A stretch of DNA of 64,000 nucleotides, from positions 59,792 to 123,791 of the forward strand of contig JAIRUQ010000007.1 in NCBI GenBank assembly GCA_031254315.1, read 5' to 3'. The position numbers were made by a program, and so were the translations under genes. The DNA is from Treponema sp. Its GTDB lineage: Bacteria > Spirochaetota > Spirochaetia > Treponematales > Breznakiellaceae. The notes beneath the pieces were generated by a model. The model ran no database searches. It was given only the letters and a program-made list of their open reading frames with translations, and had not been told where the DNA came from. Numbering within the stretch: the stretch's first letter is position 1; each line of letters begins with the position of its first letter. Positions 45,157 to 52,542 of this stretch are shown piece by piece.

Positions 45157-46610
45157 AACGCTTTTTTTTAACCGGCATTTTAATTTTTATTTCAGTTTTT
45201 TCCTTCGCGCAGAGTTTCGGTTTTGGCGATGAAGAAGAAGGAGAAAATTCGTCTTTTGAAATTATTTTTGGCGGCGAAATCAGCGTTGGACCCACGCTCT
45301 ATATCAATGACCTAAAAAATTTGGAAGAAAACGAATTATTTTCTATCGGCGATTTTATTTCAGCGTACACAACTCTTGAAATTTCAGGGGCAAACGCGCA
45401 GGGTTTTATCGCTTTTAATCTTTCTTACAGCGCTTTTGAAGAATTTAAGATTGAACATGATCCTTTATATCCCCCGTCTATTTTAGATGAAGTTTGGTTA
45501 AAAGGTTACTTTGGCAAATTTACCCTTGGAGCCGGTTTAATGAAACTGCGCTGGGGCAGGATGTACAGTCCCGGTCCTCTTGATGTTGTCAATCCGCTGG
45601 ACTATACGGATTTAACGAGTCTTACAGAGCCGATGGACATGAAGATAGCCCGCCCGATGATTCACGCGTCGTTAAAGACGGGCGATTTTAGCAATATTGA
45701 AGCGGTATTTCTTCCCAACTTTGCACCTCACAGATTTGCCATGGCAGGGAGGTGGATGCCGGAACAGCTTTCAAACATAACATCTTATGTTAGGCAGGAA
45801 ATTGGTGCTTACATTTCGCAAACCCTTCCGCCATTTTTTATCCCCCCTGAGCTTCTGTCCATGCTTGAAAATTCACAGGATAGCTTTCAAAATTATTTTT
45901 TTAACGCTCTTTTTCCTGATACGTCAACTTCTGATTTTTTTCAAGCCGGTTTGCGCTTTAACACAGTAATAGGTTCCTGTGATTTTGGTTTACAGTATTT
46001 TTACGGTAACTGTTTCCGTCCTTCCGTTTTATTAAATGAAAATGGTATAGATGACTTTATTGTTTCCGGAGGCACATCAGGTGCGCCTTTCAATATTGAA
46101 TACAGCCGCTATCATCAAATTGGCATTGACTATTCTCAAGTTTTATTCAGTTTTACGTTAAGGGCGGAAGCCGCCATTTTCATAACTTCCGATCTTGACG
46201 GCTCTAACGGAAATGTAAAAAATCCTTTTGTTTCATGGGCGCTTGGCTTTGACCGCGATATCTTTGCCGGAATCAACCTTAATCTGCAATGCAATGAAAC
46301 AATTCGCCTCTTTAACGACAGAATCATAGACGATTCCACGCTGGACTGTGAAGCCGGAACAGAAATGACTTCCACAAGACTTATTCTGCGGCTTTCAAAA
46401 AACTTTCTCAGAGACAAGCTGGAAACCACGCTGGTGGGTATTTATGACATAGAAGACAACGGTTTTTGTTTTTTGCCTTCCATTGCGTGGATAATAAATG
46501 ACGTGCGGATACAAATTGCCGCAGGTTTTTTTGCCGGAGACGAAAACAGCGAACTTGGATATTACCGCGATAATACTTATGTAAAACTCAAGATGGTTTA
46601 TTCGTTTTAA
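45153..46610 (+). CDS. outer-membrane beta-barrel protein of the exporter operon
   Basis: The 485-residue protein has a signal ending SFAQSF, an acidic start (DEEEGENSS), many aromatic strands (IEAVFLPNFAPHRFAMAGRW, SCDFGLQYFYGNC, FTLRAEAAIFI) and a terminal Phe (KMVYSF). It is a barrel partner for the exporter and LolA-like proteins. Its ATG overlaps the stop of the previous gene. Confidence 0.75.
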   Translation: MKRFFLTGILIFISVFSFAQSFGFGDEEEGENSSFEIIFGGEISVGPTLYINDLKNLEENELFSIGDFISAYTTLEISGANAQGFIAFNLSYSAFEEFKIEHDPLYPPSILDEVWLKGYFGKFTLGAGLMKLRWGRMYSPGPLDVVNPLDYTDLTSLTEPMDMKIARPMIHASLKTGDFSNIEAVFLPNFAPHRFAMAGRWMPEQLSNITSYVRQEIGAYISQTLPPFFIPPELLSMLENSQDSFQNYFFNALFPDTSTSDFFQAGLRFNTVIGSCDFGLQYFYGNCFRPSVLLNENGIDDFIVSGGTSGAPFNIEYSRYHQIGIDYSQVLFSFTLRAEAAIFITSDLDGSNGNVKNPFVSWALGFDRDIFAGINLNLQCNETIRLFNDRIIDDSTLDCEAGTEMTSTRLILRLSKNFLRDKLETTLVGIYDIEDNGFCFLPSIAWIINDVRIQIAAGFFAGDENSELGYYRDNTYVKLKMVYSF

Positions 46611-46616
46611 TTCTAA

Positions 46617-46868
46617 TATTACTATTTCAGACCTATTATTAATATTAAAATTCATGTCGTTCTGCTTGCTGACACTTCGCAGAATATCCTAAAAAAGAGG
46701 GATGCTGACCTCGAATTATCGTCATTAAGCGACTTTTCTGTCAAGAAATATACTGTTGTTAACCAAGAAAAAATTAAGGTTAACCAAAATACTCAGGCAT
46801 CTAGCGAAAAACAGGCAAAAACACGGGATAGTAAGAGTGAAGATGATGCTCCTTCGCTGTTTGATTGA
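46617..46868 (+). pseudogene. open frame without start codon, probable 3' gene remnant
   Basis: This frame is open for 83 codons but has no ATG, GTG or TTG near its 5' end, only a stop at 46614-46616. The translation has normal protein composition (HVVLLADTSQNILKKRDADL, then a Lys/Asn/Ser-rich tail) and ends APSLFD. Final SLF/SLFD tails are common in proteins that bind the DNA polymerase sliding clamp. I recognise no family. It may be the end of a gene whose 5' part was lost when the exporter operon moved next to it. Confidence 0.35.
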
Positions 46869-46913
46869 TAGTCTGTAACAGTTAAATATTTGAAAACATT
46901 CTTTCCCAATTAG

Positions 46914-47048
46914 CTCACACGAAGGCACAAAGGCACAGAGAGATAATAGCTGATTTGTAAGCTGTGGACTTCAGACTTATAAAGCATGGTAGGAACGTGC
47001 TTATAGAGGACGTATCCTATTTTTTGTGTTTTTGTGCCTCTGTGTGAA
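46914..47048. repeat. palindrome with CACAAAGG-periodic arms
   Basis: The left arm (46914-46941) repeats an 8-nt unit (CACGAAGG, CACAAAGG, CACAGAGA). The right arm (47021-47048) is its imperfect reverse complement. It is one of at least four such elements here and abuts the stop of the next gene. Confidence 0.65.
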
Positions 47049-47057
47049 TATTTGGGG

Positions 47058-47702
47058 TTAATTCCTTGAATCATTTCTGTATTCTTCATCCAATGCATCG
47101 AAAAAGTCCTGTTTACTCGCGGTTCTGTTCAACAATTGCTGATATTGAGGATCATTTCTTAGTGTCTCGTATGTAAAAAATTTATTTTTAATATCGTCCT
47201 CATTGGACAGTTCCAATTTATTATAGTATCTGGCTACATTCTTTGTGAAAGGATTACCGGTATACAAATGAACCGCGAAGTAAAAATTATCGCCTGAAAC
47301 CATGTAAATATACATATTTGGTCTTTGGTCTGAGGCGACTTTTTGGGGATCATATTTTTCGTAAATATTCCTGCCCAACACGGCAGATAATTCTTCAAAG
47401 AAATATTTGTCATTTACGGTATAATGCCTGTAGGGATTTGTGTCCCTAAAATCTCTTTCCTGAAAACTTGTTAATATAAATACATAGACTTGCTCTTCTT
47501 TTTCATATTGAAAAGGATATTTCCCCGCCTTTTCATAATATTCCGTTAACAACTGCGCATAATAGTCAAAATGCCGTAAACGTACAATATCGGCATCCGC
47601 CTGATATGTGTCTTCCATGCTTCTATAACTTTGACATGAGCAAAGCAGACACAATCCTATCAGCAAGACCGCAGGGAATAATTTGACGTTTTCAAATTTC
47701 AT
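47058..47702 (-). CDS. lipoprotein, function unknown
   Basis: The 214-residue protein has a signal ending LLCSC at Cys23. The mature part is rich in Tyr and Phe with helical segments (FDYYAQLLTEYYEKAGKYPF). AGGAGG precedes the ATG. I recognise no family. It is followed on the same strand by the palindrome at 46914-47048. Confidence 0.65.
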   Translation of the reverse strand: MKFENVKLFPAVLLIGLCLLCSCQSYRSMEDTYQADADIVRLRHFDYYAQLLTEYYEKAGKYPFQYEKEEQVYVFILTSFQERDFRDTNPYRHYTVNDKYFFEELSAVLGRNIYEKYDPQKVASDQRPNMYIYMVSGDNFYFAVHLYTGNPFTKNVARYYNKLELSNEDDIKNKFFTYETLRNDPQYQQLLNRTASKQDFFDALDEEYRNDSRN

Positions 47703-47731
47703 GATTCCTCCTAATATACCATTCGTGGTTT

Positions 47732-48349
47732 TTATTCAATTTCAACTTCTGATTCAATTTCATTTCTTATTTCATATAATGTTTTGTCATTATATTTAAA
47801 ATACATAGGACCTTGAACAGATTTCCAGTTATACCCCATACCGTTAAGTAATATTTTTGCTAATCCAGATAAAGAATAAATTTCTCCTTCATATTCAACT
47901 TCACGGTTTGAAACGACCTTACATTTTATGTTTTCATCACGTGTGAATGATAATTCAGAATTTATTGGAATATTTACTTGAGAAAATGTAAATATTTTTT
48001 TCGTAGGTATAGATTCTTCTTCAATTACAGTCCCCTTTTCATCAATCATTTCATTATTTAATTTGATTTCCGCTGCCCCAGAAATTTTCAATGCCGCAAC
48101 CGCACTCTCTGCATCCATTTCAAAAAATTCCCTATTATTTCTAATTCTAAATTTTGAAAACGCATTATGCATTAACTTTTCAATTTCTTTGTATTTTTTT
48201 GTTTCAATAGCATAATGAAATCGGAAAGGTTTAGGAACGGATGTATTATCCAGTGATTTCATTCGTTCTTCTATGGTTTCCATTTCAGTAATGCCTATTT
48301 TTATTATTCCGGGCATTGCATCATTTGTTAAAATATAGACTTTCCCCAT
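47732..48349 (-). CDS. GIY-YIG (T5orf172/MUG113-type) domain protein
   Basis: The first 90 residues match the T5orf172 group of GIY-YIG nucleases (GKVYILTN, GIIKIGIT, then the MHNAFSKFRIRNNREFFEM region). The C-terminal 60 residues (EYEGEIYSLSGLAKILLNGMG) resemble DUF4357, often joined to restriction or phage proteins. A complete nuclease site is plausible but not proven. I use the ATG at 48349 with GGAGG 5 nt upstream. AT-rich codons suggest acquisition. Confidence 0.75.
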   Translation of the reverse strand: MGKVYILTNDAMPGIIKIGITEMETIEERMKSLDNTSVPKPFRFHYAIETKKYKEIEKLMHNAFSKFRIRNNREFFEMDAESAVAALKISGAAEIKLNNEMIDEKGTVIEEESIPTKKIFTFSQVNIPINSELSFTRDENIKCKVVSNREVEYEGEIYSLSGLAKILLNGMGYNWKSVQGPMYFKYNDKTLYEIRNEIESEVEIE

Positions 48350-48494
48350 ATAATCCTCCAACCAATAAATTATATTCTATAAATATGCATTCCTCAACTA
48401 TTTTGTAATCAATTAATTCCCGATATTTTTCAAGAAAATCAAAAAATCTCATTTTTCAAGCAAGCAAAACGGCATCCTCACGCCATATATATAC

Positions 48495-49334
48495 ATGAAA
48501 ATCTTGAAAAAAATCTTTTTTTTGGGGAAGAATTTTCTCTTTCCCTCGGACTGCGTTCTGTGTGAAGGCAGTTTAATCGAGCCTGATGAGATACGCAGAG
48601 GTCTTTGTGAAAACTGCCGCGTCTCAATTATTCCTGACAAGGGAGGCAAATGCAATATATGCGGAAAACCGCTAATCTCGGAGATTGAAAACTGTCTTCC
48701 GTGCCGCAACAGCGAAACGCGCTCTTTTGACCGTCTTTGGGTTCTCTTTCCGTATATCGGCAGATACCGTAAATTGCTGACCTCATATAAATTTAAAAAA
48801 AATCTCGCGCCTGCGGAATTTTTTACGGAAAAGATACTCGAAATTATTCGTGGCGAGGGTTTAATACCCAAGAACTCGCTACGCGAGGGAGCCTCTGGGG
48901 CGATTAAAGAGGTATTAAACCCGAGTCCAATACCTCTTAAGAACAACATACCCCGCTGCTCTGCGGCGGGGTTGTTGATTGAACAGGAGCCGCTGTTAAA
49001 GGACGCTGTGATTGTTCCCGTTCCCCCAAGACCGGGAAAGATAAAGGAGGCGGGCTGGGATCAAGTGGAACATCTCGTAAAAGTCATTGAAAAAAACGGA
49101 GTTCCTGTCTGCCGTTGTCTGAAACGCGGAAAATCCAATGTACAAAAACGCCTGAACCGCGAAGAGCGCATGGAGAACCTGAAAGGCAGGATTTTCATGA
49201 ATGGCAACGCTCCCGAAATCGCCCTTTTAATCGATGATGTAATAACGACAGGCTCTACCATTGAAATCTGCGCGTCAGTTCTAAAAGAATCAGGCAGTCA
49301 AAAAGTGTACGGACTATGCCTCTTTTATGATTAA
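48495..49334 (+). CDS. comF: ComF-type phosphoribosyltransferase with in-frame palindromic insertion
   Basis: The 279-residue protein has the N-terminal zinc-ribbon cysteines (CVLC, CENC, CNICGKP, CLPC) and a C-terminal PRPP loop LIDDVITTGST. ComF proteins act in DNA uptake in some bacteria. The sequence between residues about 120 and 162 is an insertion encoded by a palindromic element (48857-48977) that keeps the reading frame. Without it the length would match usual ComF (about 240). Confidence 0.82.
   Translation: MKILKKIFFLGKNFLFPSDCVLCEGSLIEPDEIRRGLCENCRVSIIPDKGGKCNICGKPLISEIENCLPCRNSETRSFDRLWVLFPYIGRYRKLLTSYKFKKNLAPAEFFTEKILEIIRGEGLIPKNSLREGASGAIKEVLNPSPIPLKNNIPRCSAAGLLIEQEPLLKDAVIVPVPPRPGKIKEAGWDQVEHLVKVIEKNGVPVCRCLKRGKSNVQKRLNREERMENLKGRIFMNGNAPEIALLIDDVITTGSTIEICASVLKESGSQKVYGLCLFYD
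48857..48977 (+). repeat. palindromic element inserted in frame in comF
   Basis: It contains GGGTTTAATACC (48857-48868) with its reverse complement GGTATTAAACCC (48911-48922); AAGAGGTATT (48907-48916) with AATACCTCTT (48929-48938); a CTCGC/GCGAG hairpin (48875-48887); and a strong AACAAC...CCCCGC stem paired with GCGG...GTTGTT (48942-48977). These alternative stems suggest a mobile palindrome of the kind known from Rickettsia, inserted in a gene. Confidence 0.65.
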
Positions 49335-49370
49335 AACTCAAGCGATACTGTGGTTAAACGAAAAGAAGAA

Positions 49371-49508
49371 GATTAACCACGGAGGGCACGGAGAACACGG
49401 AGGAAGAGGCAAAGGATAACTAAGTTAGCTGGACGCCATGTACGCTTAAGCACCACCTTTGCTCTTTCTCCTCCCCTCCGTGAACTCCGTGTCCTCCGTG
49501 GTTGAATT
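49371..49508. repeat. palindrome with CACGGAG-periodic arms
   Basis: The left arm (49375-49403) has three CACGGAG units at 9-nt spacing after AACCACGG. The right arm (49475-49507) is the near-perfect reverse complement. An inner pair CAAAGG/CCTTTG lies at 49410-49461. The end of the right arm supplies the -35 of the next gene. Confidence 0.7.
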
Positions 49509-49529
49509 CTTCCCTTTCCATTGTATAAT
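49502..49529 (+). promoter_or_regulatory. promoter of the dihydroorotase-type gene built on a repeat end
   Basis: TTGAAT (49502-49507) is the last part of the palindrome right arm. A 16-nt spacer and TATAAT (49524-49529) follow, then 6 nt to the ATG at 49536. No Shine-Dalgarno is present. Confidence 0.65.
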
Positions 49530-49535
49530 AAACTG

Positions 49536-50903
49536 ATGCGCTACGATTTGATCCTGAAAAACGGAATTATTGTTTCTCCTACGGAAAGTGTTCAAGGTGA
49601 TGTTGCTATAAGTAATGGAAAAATCGCAAAAACCGGAAACCTTGAGCCGTCCGATACTGCGAATGAGATTTATGACGCACAGGGAAAACACATACTGCCC
49701 GGAATTATTGACGCGCATGTGCATTTTCGCGATCCCGGTCTTACCGAAAAAGAAGATTTTGAAACGGGAAGCATGGCGGCGGCTATGGGGGGAATAACCA
49801 CAGCGGCTGATATGCCAAATGTCATTCCGGTTACTTCGACAGCGGAACGCTTTAACGAAAAGATAAAAATAGCGAAGGAGAAGTCATATATTGATTTCGC
49901 CCTTTTCGCGCTTCTTACAAATGAAAACATGGATGAGATAAGAGCTTTTAGAGACGCGGGGGCGCTTGGCTTCAAAGTCTTCCTTGGAACCTCAACAGGA
50001 GATATTGCTTCTCCTTCACCCGCTGTTTTAATGCAGGAAATGAGGGAAATCGCGACATTCGGTATGCGTACCGGGTTTCACGCTGAAACAAGCGAAATAA
50101 ATTCATACTTTACAGAGCTGGCGAAAAAAGAAACAGAAAAAATGCCGCATAACGGCTTTAGTTTCTCTCAAAGTTCCTACGGTTTTTACTTGGAGTACGC
50201 AAGACCTGTATTCTCGGAAGTTTTGGCGATTCAAACCGCTATTTGTTATGCGCAATATACAAAGGCAAAAATACACATCCACCATGTTACATCGAGTGAA
50301 GGCGCTCTTCTTGTCAGCGAAGCGAAACAAAAGGGCATAAATTTAACGGCGGAAGTCTGCCCTCATCACCTCTTGATTGACAACAACAAAGAGGCTCACA
50401 AGGTTTACCCTCCCATCCGCGACGTTTGCCACAGGCAGAGGCTTTGGGAAGCGATTGGAAACGGAACAATCGATATGATAGCAAGCGACCACGCTCCCCA
50501 TACTGTAGCTGAAAAAGCCCTCCCAATCTGGGAATCGCCGGCAGGACTTTGCGGCGTTGAGACTTCCGTCCCTTTAATGTTAAACAAAGTGAACGAGGGC
50601 AGTTTTAGCATTAACGATTATGTCCGCCTCGCAAGCGAAGCGCCTGCGAAAATATGGGGAATCTATCCGCAAAAGGGAAATCTACTCCCCGGCGCGGACG
50701 CTGATATTACCGTCGTCGATATGAAAATGAAAAAAAAGATTTCCGCCTGCGACCTTCACTCAAAAAGCAAAACAAGTCCCTATGACGGAATGAAAGTACA
50801 GGGCGCACCTGTCGCTACAATTGTCAGGGGAACTTTTGTAATGAGAGAAGGTAAACTAACCGGGCAGAAAGGTTTCGCTAACCTTGTCAGCCCGGCACTT
50901 TAA
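49536..50903 (+). CDS. dihydroorotase/allantoinase-type cyclic amidohydrolase
   Basis: The 455-residue enzyme belongs to the class I dihydroorotase, allantoinase and hydantoinase group. Metal ligands are His61 and His63 (DAHVHF), Lys147 (GFKVFLG, the carbamylated Lys), HHVTSSEG, and SDHAPH. The late part with ATIVRG is closer to allantoinase than to many PyrC enzymes, so I do not assign a symbol. It is not near other pyr or all genes. The C-terminus overlaps the convergent VWA gene by 17 bases. I use the ATG at 49536. Confidence 0.8.
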   Translation: MRYDLILKNGIIVSPTESVQGDVAISNGKIAKTGNLEPSDTANEIYDAQGKHILPGIIDAHVHFRDPGLTEKEDFETGSMAAAMGGITTAADMPNVIPVTSTAERFNEKIKIAKEKSYIDFALFALLTNENMDEIRAFRDAGALGFKVFLGTSTGDIASPSPAVLMQEMREIATFGMRTGFHAETSEINSYFTELAKKETEKMPHNGFSFSQSSYGFYLEYARPVFSEVLAIQTAICYAQYTKAKIHIHHVTSSEGALLVSEAKQKGINLTAEVCPHHLLIDNNKEAHKVYPPIRDVCHRQRLWEAIGNGTIDMIASDHAPHTVAEKALPIWESPAGLCGVETSVPLMLNKVNEGSFSINDYVRLASEAPAKIWGIYPQKGNLLPGADADITVVDMKMKKKISACDLHSKSKTSPYDGMKVQGAPVATIVRGTFVMREGKLTGQKGFANLVSPAL

Positions 50904-52458
50904 CCGACATAAGCATACGGTTCAGAACGAGCAGGGGATCTTCATACATTTCAAACCTGAAACGCATCTCGTATTTTTTATCCGAAACAATACGTATCGT
51001 CTTGCTTAAACAATCCCTTATTTCACTTGAGCCGGTATCCGGGAAGTATTTGGGTTTTTTCGGAATAAAAGTAAGGGAACTGCCGTTCCTGCGGATTTCA
51101 CCGATACCGGCAGGGAGCGGAACAAGGAAGATAAGATAATCATCCGATTTTCCGCCGCCTACTGAAAGACTGTACCCCGATTTAAGCGAATGAATGTTAC
51201 GCTTCCCGATTGCGGTATTTTGATCCTCAACAAAAATATTCAAAAGCAAAGGCGCGGAAGGGTCTATAACGGGGTGTTTGCTTTTTTCGATTTTTACCGG
51301 GCGGTCATCATAAGGCGTAGAACGTCTGCTCTGACCGGATGCATAGCTTGCAAGTTCTTTGCTGTGATCTACAAAATCGGATGGGTCTTTTTTCTTTGCG
51401 CCTGACGAAGCGACTTCTGCCATAACACGGTTGGGGCTTGAGCCAAGTTTGCGGGAAGATAAGAATATAATCAAGCCTAAAATTAAAAGGACAAGAATGA
51501 TAAGACCGATAAGAAATGGCATTGAAGAAGCCAGCGCTTTGCCTGTCTTTCTATCAGCGCCGGAAGTGGCAGGAGTTTGTGTTTGAGAAACGGTAGGCGA
51601 ATCATCAGTAGAGCCGCTACTTGTAGTTGTTGTCTCATCTTTTGAATCAGTAACATCACCGGTTGTTGTCGTGGTGGTGGTAGACTCCGTAGTAGTCGTG
51701 TCTCTAGGTGTAGTAGTTGTTGTGGTAGTATCTCTCGTTGTGCCGGGTGTCGTTGTGTCTCTCGCCGGAGTAGTGGTATCTCTTGTTGTACCGGTACTTG
51801 TGGTGGTTGAGTCTCTAGCGGGAGTAGTTGGAGTCGTGGTAGCGCCGGGAGCGGTACTTGTTCCTGAAGTTGTTGAAGTACTTGGAGATTCAGTTGTAGG
51901 ACGCTGGGTCCCAGTTCCTGTAGCAGTAGCCCTAGGACGCCCGGAACTTGGAAGATTTGAAAGCGGTCGTCCCGGAGTTACCTGTACAAAATCAATTGTC
52001 GTATTTCTGGAACTGAGACGCTGTCTTGACGCTCCTATAAGATTGTTTGTATCTGAGTCCCCAACGGAGATAAAGACGATCTTTTTGGGACGAGACGGAA
52101 GGGTAGTAATATAACGTTCGGCATAGGTTAAAGCCGCTCCTACATTACTGCTATTCTCTACAGGATATTGCAGGAACATACGCCCGATTATAGTTTCTAC
52201 ATCGCCGGTTCCTAAAATACGGCGCGCTACATCAAGCCTTTGATTTCCCGAAAACGCTATTAAGTGAAAAGTATCGCCTACACGCAGGAATTCATTAAGA
52301 AAACCACCTGTTATATAGTTGTTCACATTTTCATAAGATGAACTCATAGACGATGATGTATCTAAAACCAAGACAAGATCGATTGGAGATGTATTTTGCC
52401 CGTAGACGACAAAAAACGCGGAAAAAATCAATATCACAGCAAGAATGTTTCTTTTCAT
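50887..52458 (-). CDS. VWA-domain protein with Thr-rich linker
   Basis: The 523-residue protein has a signal ending VYGQNT, a VWA domain with DTSSSMSS (MIDAS) at about residues 31-38, a Thr/Ser/Pro-rich linker of about 130 residues (about 175-305) built of short repeats such as RDTTTPARDTTT, a membrane helix near 315-335 and a C-terminal domain of beta strands (LLLNIFVEDQ and following) that may be FHA-like. It matches my recollection of a T. pallidum protein next to GreA. The ATG at 52458 follows GGAG; the frame open to 52521 lacks support. Confidence 0.78.
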   Translation of the reverse strand: MKRNILAVILIFSAFFVVYGQNTSPIDLVLVLDTSSSMSSSYENVNNYITGGFLNEFLRVGDTFHLIAFSGNQRLDVARRILGTGDVETIIGRMFLQYPVENSSNVGAALTYAERYITTLPSRPKKIVFISVGDSDTNNLIGASRQRLSSRNTTIDFVQVTPGRPLSNLPSSGRPRATATGTGTQRPTTESPSTSTTSGTSTAPGATTTPTTPARDSTTTSTGTTRDTTTPARDTTTPGTTRDTTTTTTTPRDTTTTESTTTTTTTGDVTDSKDETTTTSSGSTDDSPTVSQTQTPATSGADRKTGKALASSMPFLIGLIILVLLILGLIIFLSSRKLGSSPNRVMAEVASSGAKKKDPSDFVDHSKELASYASGQSRRSTPYDDRPVKIEKSKHPVIDPSAPLLLNIFVEDQNTAIGKRNIHSLKSGYSLSVGGGKSDDYLIFLVPLPAGIGEIRRNGSSLTFIPKKPKYFPDTGSSEIRDCLSKTIRIVSDKKYEMRFRFEMYEDPLLVLNRMLMSVKVPG

Positions 52459-52542
52459 AACCACTCCTTCTATACCATAGTATCTGCCACAAACGGCAGA
52501 TACTGCTACGATAGGCGACATAAAAACGCCGCCTTTCTCCTA

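Noticed and set aside
51671..52114. 147-codon Val-rich plus-strand frame
   Set aside because: It is the antisense of the Thr-rich linker of the VWA protein; low-complexity codons leave the opposite strand open.
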